64,000 nucleotides of DNA from Adiantum capillus-veneris (GCA_014529385.2 CM043949.1:147289850-147353849); one strand, 5' to 3'. Shown: positions 43,901-53,816, counted from the stretch's first letter. Numbers and translations are program-made. Notes: generated by a model not told the origin, from the letters alone.

Positions 43901-46042
43901 GTCAACAACATAAACCAAGGGTGCAAGAGTTTTCAAGGCAACAACAACTCGGGAAGAGAGATTGTATTAGGTATGGCCAACGCGTTTCGACCTCAAAAGG
44001 GTCTCATCAGGGCAAGTTACCATCTCTTTGTGTAGTGCTTATATAGGGTGAGGGTGGTAGCTCCGGTTAAGAGAGTTAACTTGAGTTGAGTTTTCATGGA
44101 GTTTTAAAACTGTTGGAGTTTGAGCTTAGACAGGAATTAGTACAAGTACATTTTTGGCTCTTCCCAAGAGTGTAGAGGAAAAAGGGCTCATTGAATGTTG
44201 ACAAGATTGAGCTACTTAAAACTTGTACCCTTGATAGAATTGAAAAGTACTAGAATTGGGATATGCACCTAGGGAGATATGTGAGATGAGCGAACTTGGA
44301 AGATGTGCTTTATGTCAAAAAAGGAGAGTCCACAGTAGTAGGTGGTTGTAGCACATCAAAAAGCCCTTTAAATACTCATACAAGGATATTATCAAGGCAC
44401 TCGGAGAGGGTCGAGGAGCGGGGACAACTTTTATATGGTGGGATAGAAGTCAAGAGGTACAAGTAGAGGTTTAGTTAGGTCAATGCCACCTATATCATAA
44501 GGGTTGTTGAAGATTAAAGGGAATATTTTCGAATATAGTTAAGAGTCTGATACATATAGTATTTGGGTCAATACTATCAGGTTTTGGTTTTGAGGTGAAT
44601 AAAAAGTAGTGTTAGGGTTTCCTCTAGGATAGAAAATGTTTACAGAGAACCTTGTGAATTAAGGTTTAGGTTAGTCTAAGGCTGCCATGGGTAAGGGCTA
44701 AATCTATAGTAAAGAAAGGATTTTGGTTAAAACAAAGCTTTGTTGGAGGGGGGGTTAAGTGATAAGGGTCCATTCAACTTTATAATGATTTTCATAAGGA
44801 TTGGTGTCGAGAAAACTCATGAAGTGGACGTGGGTGCAATCAAGGGCTTACCAAAAGTTTCTTGCAATTTTGTTGGGTAAAACGGTTATACTAGGGTAAT
44901 ATAATAGGTGGTACTGGAGGTGAAGTATAGTGGGGTATTAAGATCCCTAGAATTGGAATTTGTGTTACCAATGAGGAGCTTAGTTTTTTCTCTAGGGTGA
45001 AGATGGTTTCCAACTTGCTTGAGAATCAATGGTAAAAATATGCCAAGCGTGCGTAGCACTTAAATTTATGCATAAGGTAAAGGGGTTAAGGATGGGGTTA
45101 GGTTAAGGGTTGGGAGAGGAACCAACTTAGTCTGGCCAGCAAGATTTGGGGTACACATCATTACTCGAGCATTGAAGGGGACAAGTGATAACTTCATAAG
45201 AGAGGAGAACAGGGTGGTCTCAAGGTTTAGGAACAATAGCTGCACTGGACCAACAAGAATATTTGGGCTACACATTAATACTCAAGCATTGAAGGAGACA
45301 CGTGATAATTGAATAAAAGAGGAAGGGAGTGTGCTCTCAAGGTTTAGCAACAACCAATGCACGTGGTTTCCACTGCAATCTTGGAGAAGAGGAGAAGATG
45401 AGTGGACAAGAGTTGTTAATAGTCCTTTTAACAGTGGGATCAAACTGGCGCTAGGGTTGGGGTGTTGCACCTCATTGCCAAAAAATCCTAATCAAAAATC
45501 ACATCTTGTGCGCATGCGAGGGGTGCCAATTTACAGGGAGAGAGATGACTAATCATGCTTTAGTGGTTAAAGCCAATTATTAGGAAAAAAGAGCGATTAT
45601 AGTGGGTTTGGTTATGTACCATGCAAATTCTCTTTGGAAAGGTGAAGGCCATGTAGCCATGCCTCTTGTTTAAACCATTTATGATGTGAAACCCAAGCAA
45701 TGATAGCGAGTGGGGTTATGTACCATGTAAACCTTCTATATAAACAAAGGCAAGGGTGAAAGACACCATGGCTGCTACTCGATATTAGGTTCGGCATGTT
45801 CAATTGAGCTTTGGATTTGATGGGTGGTGTAGAACCAAGGTAGTAGGGAAGGGAAAAATGTGTCAAGGCTGTGACAAAGACATTAGTGGCAATGGTTGCA
45901 ACATTGTCAAACTAGATAATGGAATGGGGCAAAGAAGATTGGCACTAGAGGGCTATGTATGGCAAAGGGGCAAAGAAGATTGGCACTAGAGGGCTATGTA
46001 TGGCAAAGGGGCATAGGCATGGCTGTCTGGAGATGCCATGGT
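43901..46042 (-). repeat. Array unit 6 (2142 bp, right-most)
   Basis: Ends at GCCATGGT and then passes into unrelated sequence at 46043. It is longer because a 42-bp segment (CAAAGAAGATTGGCACTAGA...) is tandemly duplicated at about 45929-46010. Its right end resembles units 1-3 more than 4-5. Confidence 0.92.
43958..44026 (-). ncRNA. Type I hammerhead ribozyme, array unit 6
   Basis: Core, stem II, stem III and cleavage triplet as in unit 1. Outer stem I has the G-A mismatch of units 4 and 5. On a minus-strand transcript this is the first ribozyme met. Predicted cut between 43979 and 43978. Confidence 0.87.
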
Positions 46043-46445
46043 ATACTGATGAAGCCCTCGCAACATTTACTACTGAAATAACAGGCACTTACAAAGAGTG
46101 TTTTTTAGCAGAGTTGGGTGCGACAACTTTTAGAGAGAAGATAGAGATGATGGCACTGGGATAAGGAAGCTGAAGGTGTTGAAGGCCACATAAACGGCAC
46201 ATGGTGCACAAGGCTTTGAGGAGACTAGCTTCATGATTGCAAGGTTTCTTGGTGGTGGCTATGAGATATGAGGCCTGCATTGGTTTGAAGGTTACTATTG
46301 ATGAAGATTTGGGCTGCCAAGGTCGGGCCATTGAGCAATGTAGGCGAGGGTCATCGATGCTAAAGGAGGTGTCAAGAGATGTAGTAGTGTGGGTTGTTGA
46401 TGCTAAAAGCGCTTTCGGGACTTGGAGCATGTATAAATTTATTAA
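46043..46445 (+). other. Orphan segment between array and resumed family B protease
   Basis: About 400 bases that belong neither to the repeat unit nor recognisably to the gypsy protease. A 113-codon minus-strand open frame (46089-46430) has no motif I know. It may be part of the DNA that carried the array in, or leader sequence of the original single-copy element. Confidence 0.5.
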
Positions 46446-46900
46446 AAGCTTATCGATGTAGTTTTAGGACGGGAGTGGCTGCATGGTTTAGGAAACACAT
46501 TGCACACTAGTTATGAACACAACTCCTTATCCTTCATGGCCAATGGTAAACATGTACTTTTTCTTGGTGAGAAAAATATACCATTGGCACCTTTTATATG
46601 TACAGCCGAGCTTTGTATTTTGCAGAAAGCAGATTTAACAGATGAAGTCTTTTTGTGTTACATCATATCTCCAAGTCTTGTGAATTCTCAAGAGCAAAGT
46701 GCGATGAATTCTAGTAATGGTATGCAAAGTGCAATGAATTCTACTGATAAATAAAGTGTTAACAAATCTAAGGAGCAAAGTTCTCTCAATTTTAATTCTA
46801 AAGAGCAATGTGCAACTGTTGTAAACAAACATTATAGGAATTACAAGATTCTCCATCCCATCATAACTCTAGTTTACTTTCTCCTTTTGCACGGAAAAAG
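46446..46900 (+). pseudogene. Family B protease C-terminal half and linker
   Basis: KLIDVVLGREWLHGLG is the conserved second-half motif of gypsy proteases (DVVLG..WL). GKHVLFLGEKNIPLAPFICT and a Ser/Asn-rich linker follow, ending at a TAA near 46752. Short AGCAAAGTGC(A/G)ATGAATTCTA repeats occur at 46695-46745. It joins by homology to the N-terminal half at 33262-33464. Confidence 0.82.
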
Positions 46901-47518
46901 TTGACTCACTTACTCACGGAGTATAGTGATGTGTTCTCAAGTGATTTACCACCGGGTTTACCCCCTACACGTGATGTGCAGCATGGCATAGATGTCTTGC
47001 CAGACACTAAACTGGTGAGTAAATCACCTTATTGTATGAGTGCTAAAGAAGCCAAGGAGGTTGAGATTCAGTTGGTTGACTACCTCGCTCGTGGTTTCAT
47101 TAGACCTAGCACTTTGCCTTGGGCATCACCAATTCTATTGGTAAAACAGAAAGATGATACTATGTGCATGTGCATAGATTATTGCGGATTAAACGCCATA
47201 ACCATCAAGAACAAGTATCCTCTACCAAGAGTAGATGAGTTGTTTGATAAACTCCATGGGGCAAGATACTATATAAAGATAGATCTTCGTTCAAGATACC
47301 ACCAGGTGCGTATCCTTTTACAAGATATCTCCAAAACTGCCTTTAGAACATGGTTCGGGCATTTTGAATTTTTGGTTATGCCTTTTGGTCCAAGCAATGC
47401 TCCAGCTACATTTATGACACTCATGGATAGTGTCTTACGTCCCTATCTTGGAAACTTTTTTGTTGTTTTGCTTGATGACATTCTCATTTATAGTAAGAAT
47501 GAAGATGAACACATATAA
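46901..47518 (+). pseudogene. Family B reverse transcriptase
   Basis: Almost intact over 205 codons. It opens with the pre-RT block [17 protein letters not shown] motifs in order are [40 protein letters not shown] (seen as FDKLHG...), [12 protein letters not shown] and the catalytic box [11 protein letters not shown]. The usual F/Y-V-D-D or YLDD is LLDD. It ends at TAA 47516-47518 and continues downstream in a new segment. Confidence 0.9.
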
Positions 47519-48254
47519 CACTTACGATTAGTGTTTGAACAGCTACGAGCTCACGCACTGTATGCTAAGCAAAGCAAGTGCAATTTCTTTAAATTAGAGA
47601 TACATTACCTCGGTCATGTGATCTCTTATTTTGGCATCAAGATGGACACTGACAAGGTCGCTGCCATTCTTCAATGGCCACATCCCAACACGATTGAGGT
47701 GCTTCAAATATTTTTAGGCATGGATGGATTTTATCGACAGTATATCCGTGACTATGCCAAAATTATTGCTCCTATGACGGATCAACTTAAAACAAAGGGT
47801 AAGACCTTTTGTTGGGAAAAAGCCCAAAAACACAGTTTCGAACAGCTCAAGGTAGCTATAGCCACTGCTGCCATCCTAGCAATTGTCGACTTATTTAAGT
47901 CGTTTGTGGTAGAGACTGATGCTAGTGATAAATCCATTGGTGCAGTACTTCTCCAGGAGGGAAGACCTATAGCCTTTGAAAGTAAAAAGTTAGATAGAGC
48001 TCAACAAAATTATTCTGTTTATGAGAAGAGCTCTATGCCATAATTCACACTTTATGAAAGTGGCAACACTATTTATATGGTGCCAAGTTTGAAGTGTTTT
48101 TGACCATTAAAATATCAAATGGTTTACTACTCAAAGAGACTTGAAGGGCTGTAAAACTAGATGGGCAAAAATCCTTCAAGATTATGATTGTAAGCTATAA
48201 TATCGCAAGGGGCGATATAATGTAGTAGCGAATGCACTAAGTCGGATGCCTTAG
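47519..48254 (+). pseudogene. Family B RT thumb and RNase H
   Basis: NFFKLEIHYLGHVISYFGIK and FLGMDGFYRQYIRDYAKI are the RT connection. RNase H begins with FVVETDASDKSIGAVLLQEG (first catalytic Asp in TDAS) and FESKKLDRAQQNYSVYEK. The frame is lost after YEK, where a small indel turns the expected ELYAIIHTL into a stop at about 48041. The RNase H end (NVVANALSRMP) is still readable near 48220-48250. Confidence 0.88.
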
Positions 48255-49304
48255 ATTATTTTACTTGCTTTCACGGAACTAAAGACTGGATTTTTGGAGT
48301 CATTATGTGGCAAGTGTGCACAAGATCAATCATATGCTAAAGTGTGGAGTGTAGTTTTAAAAAGGGATCCCTCACACTTACATGTCTCTGAACAACCATA
48401 TCAACATGTCTCTGCACGTGCAGATAGAAACTCCAACACACAGAGCTCCACCCCTACTCAGGAAGACCTTAAGTGATGGAATAATTTTTCCATTGATGAT
48501 GGTTACTTACTCCACAAAGGTAGAGTATGTGTGCCGAAGGACTCAGACACTAGGTGCCAAATCTTATTTGAGTGTCTTAGTTCGACGTATGCCTTAGTTT
48601 GCCGGCAATTTTATTGGCCGGGCTTACATCATGATGTTCAAGACTCTACGTACTAAACTACCAACAATGTGAGGTTAATAAGGCAGAGCGCCTCAAGGTA
48701 GGTGGCCTTTTAGATCCTTTAGAGATTCCACAACGTAAGTGGGAGAGAATCTCTATGGATTTTGTAGGAGGACTACCTACTACAAATCGTGGCCATGATG
48801 CCATTTGGGTAATTGTAGACCGTCTCACAAAGATGGGCCGATTCATTCCCACTAAGACTACGGTTAAGATACCGGAATTAGCACGTCTATTTGTAGAGCA
48901 TATATACAAACTCTACGGTCTTCCAACTAGTATCATTTAGTGACTGAGATCAAAAGTTTGATAATCACTTTTGTAGAGTTGTGTTTCAAAATCTGGAAAC
49001 TAAACTTAATCTAAGTACGGATGATAATCCAGAAACGGATGGTCAAATAGAAAGAGTTAATCAAGTGCTAGAGGATATGCTACGAGTGTACGTTAGCAAG
49101 AAGCAAACCGATTGGGAAGACTACTTACCTATGTTGGAATTTTCTCATAATAGTTCAAAGCATGTGACTACAGGGTTTAGTCCATTTATGCTTTTATATG
49201 GATTTCAACCTAGATCACCAGTTACGGTGGGGTTGGCTAAGGAGAAGATACAACAAGCGAAGGATTTTCTCCAAGACCATTTTGACATGCTTCGAGTTGC
49301 TTGA
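48255..49304 (+). pseudogene. Family B integrase
   Basis: The zinc domain is strongly decayed near 48540-48660 (VCRQFYWPGLHHDVQ in one frame). The core is better kept: first Asp in ISMDFVGGLPTT (near 48752), a degraded second Asp region after LYGLPTSII (stop at 48938-48940), then DNPETDGQIERVNQVLEDML with the catalytic Glu and WEDYLPMLEFSHNSS. It ends at TGA 49302-49304. Confidence 0.88.
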
Positions 49305-49839
49305 TAGAATGTTAAGCAAGCTCAAGATCGATATAAGAAGTACGCAGATGAGCATCAATGTCTTGCTACTTTAGAAGAAGGAGACAAGGTTTTCCTCAAA
49401 TTTCCAGAGCATTCAGAAAGTCTGAAGACGGGAAAAAATGCTAAACTTTCACCACGCTATTGTGGACCGTTTACCATTCTCAAATGTATGGGTCAAGTGG
49501 CCTATAAGTTAGCTCTCCGAGAGCAGTCACGAGTTCATCCTGTTTTTTATGTTAGCCGTTTACGAAAACAGCCAGGACAGAGTGATAACGTCATTGACAT
49601 AGGTGTGTTAGTTGAACTTATCGAACCGCCAAGCATTCCTCATGAGCCTGAAAAGATTTTGGATTCTCATGAGCTTCGCACCAGACATCATGTCAGACGA
49701 CAAGTGTTGGTCAAATGGCTAGATAGACCTGAAGAAAGTTCTACATGGGAGAATGTCTCCACACTTGAGAAACGTTTTCCTACGTTTGTTTTTGAGGACG
49801 AAAATGATTCTCCAAAGGGGGGGGGGGGGGGGGGGGGGG
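49305..49839 (+). pseudogene. Family B integrase tail with chromodomain
   Basis: The GPF/Y module (KLSPRYCGPFTIL, then MGQVAYKLALREQSRVHPVF) is followed by a chromodomain near 49650-49790: EPEKILDSHELRTRHH, RQVLVKWLDRPEESSTWENV. The aromatic and W-x-x...W pattern fits the chromodomain that targets such elements to heterochromatin. The frame runs into the poly-G tract, adding a glycine run, and ends in the LTR. Confidence 0.9.
49817..49839 (+). other. Family B polypurine tract, 23 consecutive G
   Basis: CCAAA followed by 23 G and TAA, then the TG of the 3' LTR at 49843. The position is exactly that of a PPT. A pure G run of this length is unusual and probably expanded by slippage. Confidence 0.85.
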
Positions 49840-49842
49840 TAA

Positions 49843-49965
49843 TGTAAGGACATGGGTCCTATGGGCAAGGCCATCGGCACGGCCGAATAGTGTATACACT
49901 AGGGGGAGGCTATAAGATAGCACGGTTGGATGGAGAGTAGTATACGCATTACCAACGCCCTTTTA
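49843..49965 (+). repeat. 3' LTR of family B (about 123 bp)
   Basis: Matches 31147-31269. Contains TATAAG at 49911-49916. Similarity to the 5' copy ends at 49965, and family D coding sequence resumes immediately after. Confidence 0.75.
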
Positions 49966-51262
49966 GCTGCATACTCACACACTTGGTCAGTGCCTCCTCA
50001 ATTTAGCATTCAAAGACACCAACAACTGACCAAAATATATATTGGCCTTTTGATTTTGTATGTCGTTGATAATATCATAGTCTTAACACCTTGGCCAAGT
50101 GGGTAGTCCTTTGGACCTATTTTCCTTCTTCGTCACCTCTTGCTACACTCTAGTTTGTCTTCTACTTTAGCCTTCCCTAGTTTCCTTGATCTTGTTTCCC
50201 TCTCTTCTTCTATCTCTTTCTCCCTATCATGTCTAGATCTCTTATTGGCCAAAACATCCACATCTTGATTCTCAAGGGTAATGATGTTGATAGATCTACC
50301 TTCTCCATTTGTAGGCAACGGTTGTGGTTGTTGCGGAGGTGGTGCTTCTAGAGCCCGCTCTTGATTTTCTTCTATTCTCCCTCGACCATGCCCATATAAG
50401 GGGTATATTCCTCCTCTCTCTCTTGGTGGTTCAGGACAATCAGGGGCTTAGTGACCCTCTTCATCACAATTGTAGCATCTTCCTTGTAGCCTTTGTCCCC
50501 TACCTCTCCCAATTTTCCGCTCTTCTATTTGGTTCCTATTCCTTATGTTAATTCTTAATTCTTGTAAAACTGACTAGCAAGATCATGCAAAACCAGGGTC
50601 GTGACGAGATCCGGACCTTGAACCACTCACTCCACTCTATCATCCGGTGCCACAAGAACCATTGGTTGCACCATAGTTGGTTCAGCATGTGTTATTCCTT
50701 GCTCCCATCTTCTCTTGATCTTCTTTCTATTGGCCTTGGCAATTTCCATAGCTCTTTCAAATGTAGCAGGCTCCTCTTGATCGATCTTCTCCCTCACACT
50801 TGGATGGAGACAATCCATAAACTGACGCACTTGTACTTGGGATGCCGCCTACAATTGCACCCAAAGCCCTTTGAAGTGCTGCAAAAACTCTTGAAAATTA
50901 GCATGAACATCTTATTGCAAACCTCTCAATTTTGTCGTTGCTTTTGTTGCGATTAGTTTCTTTCCAAACCTGTCAAAAATTGCCTGCTTCACCTGCTCCC
51001 ATGTTTGCTTCTTGTCTTCCTCTAATCCTTCAAAACACTCATGATCATCTCCTTTAAGTGCAATAGGAAATACATGAAGCTTTGCTTCATCATTCACAAT
51101 GTGCATACCAAGCATATGCCACTCGAAGTCAACAATCCAGTCCTTCACATCCTCCTTCCCTATGAACATTGGCTGACTATATGCCATCCCTTTAAAGCGA
51201 CTTCTCCCTTGTGTAAGTAACTCCACAAAAGTTGAAGTCTTGCACCTCAAACAAACCACCAC
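49966..51262 (-). pseudogene. Family D gag (and linker to protease)
   Basis: A start at the ATG near 51186 (MAYSQPMFIGKEDVKDWIVD) is likely. Capsid blocks are KQTWEQVKQAIFDRFGKKLI and, after stops near 50912 and 50840, FMDCLHPSVREKIDQEEPAT with FERAMEIAKA. A CCHC knuckle (CYNCDEEGH...C) is readable near 50450-50490 but holds a stop codon inside. The low-coordinate end (NIYFGQLLVSLNAKLRR in one frame near 50010-50060) is the linker that leads to protease. That protease is found across the family B insertion at 30760-31146. Confidence 0.85.
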
Positions 51263-51340
51263 TTTTCTTCAATGATGTTCCAGCTTCACAGCAAAACCGC
51301 TTCACTTAAGTGCACAACCGGCAAATTTCCACTCCCGAGT

Positions 51341-51350
51341 CGGATCGCCA
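51341..51350 (-). other. PBS-like site of family D
   Basis: Minus-strand TGGCGATCCG, a few bases inside the presumed LTR end. TGGCG starts are common in plant gypsy primer sites. I cannot name the tRNA. Confidence 0.45.
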
Positions 51351-51355
51351 AATCA

Positions 51356-51882
51356 TGATGGAGCAAAAGACGTCGTACACACACTCACACGCCCATACAG
51401 CACAACAACACAAAAGGAACTTACTTAAATTCCAACCCACTCACACCACCACTCAAGAGCTCAATAAAAATACTAACCACAAGCTCAATTCAAACTCCAA
51501 ACACCTCGACCTACAAGCCCTTGCCTTCCTGCAGACACTATAAGGTGAGTCGGGTTGATCAACACTGGAAATCACACTTGATGGTGACCAAAATATACAA
51601 GAAAAACCATCAAATACTCAAAAAACTCCAGCCAAAATAGGCCTCTCTCAAACCATTGCAAAGCCTTCACCAAACTCCACTTTGTTGGACTCTTTGGAGT
51701 AGCGCCAATGCTAATAGCATCGATGCAGGGTCACATAGTCTTGTAGAACTCCGCACCTTCTTCCCTCAATTCCTCTCACACACACATCCATGGAAACTTC
51801 AGAACTTCCATAGACTCTCCCAAGTGCAAAATTGAAGAGAGAAATCTCTCATTCACTCCTTCACACACTCGAAAATAGGACA
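51356..51882 (-). repeat. 5' LTR of family D (about 527 bp)
   Basis: Plus-strand form TGATGGAGCAAAAG...AAATAGGACA, so TG...CA ends are possible. The right 207 bp match 29497-29713. It lies upstream of family D gag on the minus strand with a PBS-like site in between. The left boundary is less certain than the right. Family A copy 2 starts directly beside it at 51884. Confidence 0.65.
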
Positions 51883-53388
51883 TTGTCGTGCTATGACACG
51901 TACATAGTGGGAACGCATGCTACAAGATCTATCTTGTAACTTTTTAGATACATAATTATCTTTCCTATAATGTATATATGCATATTTAAGTATAATAATA
52001 AGCCTTCTATCTCATCCTATTATTTTTCTCAAGGATAACCTATCCTCACTTTACCATCAGAAAATACTATGGGAAAAGCTCAATAGCTCCGCCTCTTTAA
52101 CTTGGGGCAAAAATCATTGATTCTTTATTTCTACTATCTCATTATCATCTCACACCCTAGCTAGATCCTATATCTAGGGTAAACTCCAATATATATATAT
52201 TCTATGTATTTTTTATACTTTTCTTATATTTCTTTTTAAATAGCTACTAGGAGGGAATCAAATCCTAGTGGGACACTAGGTGGCATGATTTCAAAGATAC
52301 ACTTATTTTAATGCATTATTGCAAGCGTGATTACAAAAATCTGTCAAGGAGCAATGTCATTCTTTCATATGGCATGAGGTGTCCTTTGGAATTAAATGAA
52401 AGTCTAGGCTAAGGGGACCACGGGAAGACTTTTGCTGTCACAAATGGACCCTATTTTGATGAATTTTTTACACAAGGTTCCAATCCGAATTGGAAAATGA
52501 TTTTAAAATGAAAATCATATCTAATGGAGCTGAAGTTTTTGCCCATATTTTTACTTTTTTATTTGGAGCCACGGTTGAGGAGATATGATCAAAATACTGG
52601 ACCCCAGTCTGCCCACATCATGCAGGGACAGCTCATTTCCAACTTTTCCAATTCCTATTCACACTGGCTCCTCTCTTCTTGTGTAAACCCTTGGGGGTTC
52701 CCTTCACCTATAAAAGGGGACCTCTTCTTCCTTGAAAAGGAACTCAAGCATTCAAGCCATTGATGAGAGGAATTCTTGAGGGAGTGAGTAGTAATGCCTA
52801 ATTGTACTTAGCCATTAAAATGAGCCCAAGCCTACACTTTCTCCTAGAGGGAGACTAGCCATTCTTGCAACAAGCTAACCTTGGAAGATCAACTCTAATC
52901 AAAGAAGGTCTTACACTTGATGTATCAATCAAAGTGGAATTATCCACTCTTCTTCTCTCTCCATCAATAATGGTGCCGAAGGGTTTGTCAAGTAAGATGT
53001 GTTCTACATTGATGTTTTCTTGATTTCTTGTTATTTTCTTTTTCATCTCTAATCCAACATATATATATGTATCTAATCTCATCAATAATGGTGCCGAAGG
53101 GTTTGTCAAGTAAGATGTGTTCTACATTGATGTTTTCTTGATTTCTTGTTATTTTCTTTTTCATCTCTAATCCAACATATATATATGTATCTAATCTCAT
53201 CTCCTTAAGCAAACCTATGTCTCTCATTCTTAGTAATTCATCCTCTCTGCAAATTCTAGGTTCTCTTTTCTACAGGTACATCTCTCCCCGCAGTATGCTT
53301 ATTGCCTATGGGAAAGAATAGGGCTTGGGAGGGAAACTTCTCATCTCTTCACTTCTCTCATATCTACATTTCTCACATACTATCCTAG

Positions 53389-53607
53389 ATGAATAACCCA
53401 CATGATGATCATTTCTATCGCTTTCACTCTGTACGATCTATTAGAATTAACGTATGTATTAGCTGTAAAATACACTTTCAACAACGTATAGTGTTTCTCT
53501 TTGGCCTAGAAAGGCTTAATGAAATACTTCTATCACCGGATCCCATCATACTACCTCTCATAGACTATAACTTTTCTTTTGACGTAAGCGTAGTTATCTT
53601 GCTATGA
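53389..53607 (+). CDS. Small ORF 1 in family A LTR (second copy, 72 aa)
   Basis: Same length as 4360-4578 with a few amino-acid changes (for example Trp to Cys and Pro to Leu). It overlaps the next small ORF by ATGA. Unknown function; it may be non-functional. Confidence 0.3.
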   Translation: MNNPHDDHFYRFHSVRSIRINVCISCKIHFQQRIVFLFGLERLNEILLSPDPIILPLIDYNFSFDVSVVILL

Positions 53608-53816
53608 ACCAAGAGGATTTGTACACACAATTAATCCCAATCATTAGACAAAATATATATATTATGGTAAGCACAAAACTACAATTCCAAAGAACAATTT
53701 GTAGCCTATTTGGTCAGCTAAGATTGAATTCCATTAACTCATCTCTTAACCCTTTCATATTACCCATGATACAATATGACCATAGCCTTGATGTTTTCAT
53801 TTTCGTATTGTTTTGA
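53604..53816 (+). CDS. Small ORF 2 in family A LTR (second copy, 70 aa)
   Basis: Same length as 4575-4787 with a few substitutions. A paralogue of small ORF 1 by its C-terminal half (LFGQLRLN, FILPMIQYDHSLDVF). Confidence 0.3.
   Translation: MNQEDLYTQLIPIIRQNIYIMVSTKLQFQRTICSLFGQLRLNSINSSLNPFILPMIQYDHSLDVFIFVLF

Larger units (their letters stand above)
33465..46042 (-). repeat. Six-copy tandem array of a 2.1-kb unit carrying hammerhead ribozymes
   Basis: The unit boundary GTCAACAACATAAACC recurs at 33465, 35565, 37665, 39765, 41865 and 43901. Periods are 2100 four times, then 2036, and the last unit is 2142 bp. Most 60-base lines are identical between units or differ at one or two positions. 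No unit has an open frame above about 110 codons and none shows a known domain. On the minus strand each unit has a TATA box and, directly downstream, a complete type I hammerhead ribozyme. The array is antisense to family B and interrupts its protease. I know of no described plant family with this unit. Confidence 0.93.
31147..49965 (+). mobile_element. Ty3/gypsy chromovirus, family B, with short LTRs and a large internal array
   Basis: Bounded by direct repeats of about 123 bp (31147-31269 and 49843-49965), both opening TGTAAGGACATGGGTCC. Between them on the plus strand lie PBS-like site, gag, protease, RT, RNase H, integrase, chromodomain and a 23-G polypurine tract. The flanking 5-mers GCCGT (31142-31146) and GCTGC (49966-49970) may be a decayed target duplication. 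Total length is 18.8 kb. Without the 13-kb insertion at 33465-46445 it would be about 5.8 kb, normal for the group. It sits inside family D. Confidence 0.85.

Noticed and set aside
34630-45866. Repeated 70-75 codon ORFs in each array unit as conserved proteins
   Set aside because: They recur only because the units are nearly identical. They have no recognisable motif, and some lengths change with single substitutions.
33465-46042. The array as a CRISPR, rDNA or centromeric satellite
   Set aside because: The period is 2.1 kb with no spacer pattern, there is no rRNA sequence, and the copy number is only six inside one gypsy element.
46043-46085. CTGATGA followed 27 bases later by GAAA, just right of the array, as a seventh hammerhead
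   Set aside because: No stem II can be formed between the two core elements and no stem I or III partner is visible. The core string alone is not enough.
33447-46453. AGCTTAT occurs at both 33447-33453 and 46447-46453, as a 7-bp target duplication for the array insertion
   Set aside because: Protease similarity seems to continue past the left copy (IVQD), and a shared 7-mer in windows of this size can occur by chance. An empty site is needed.
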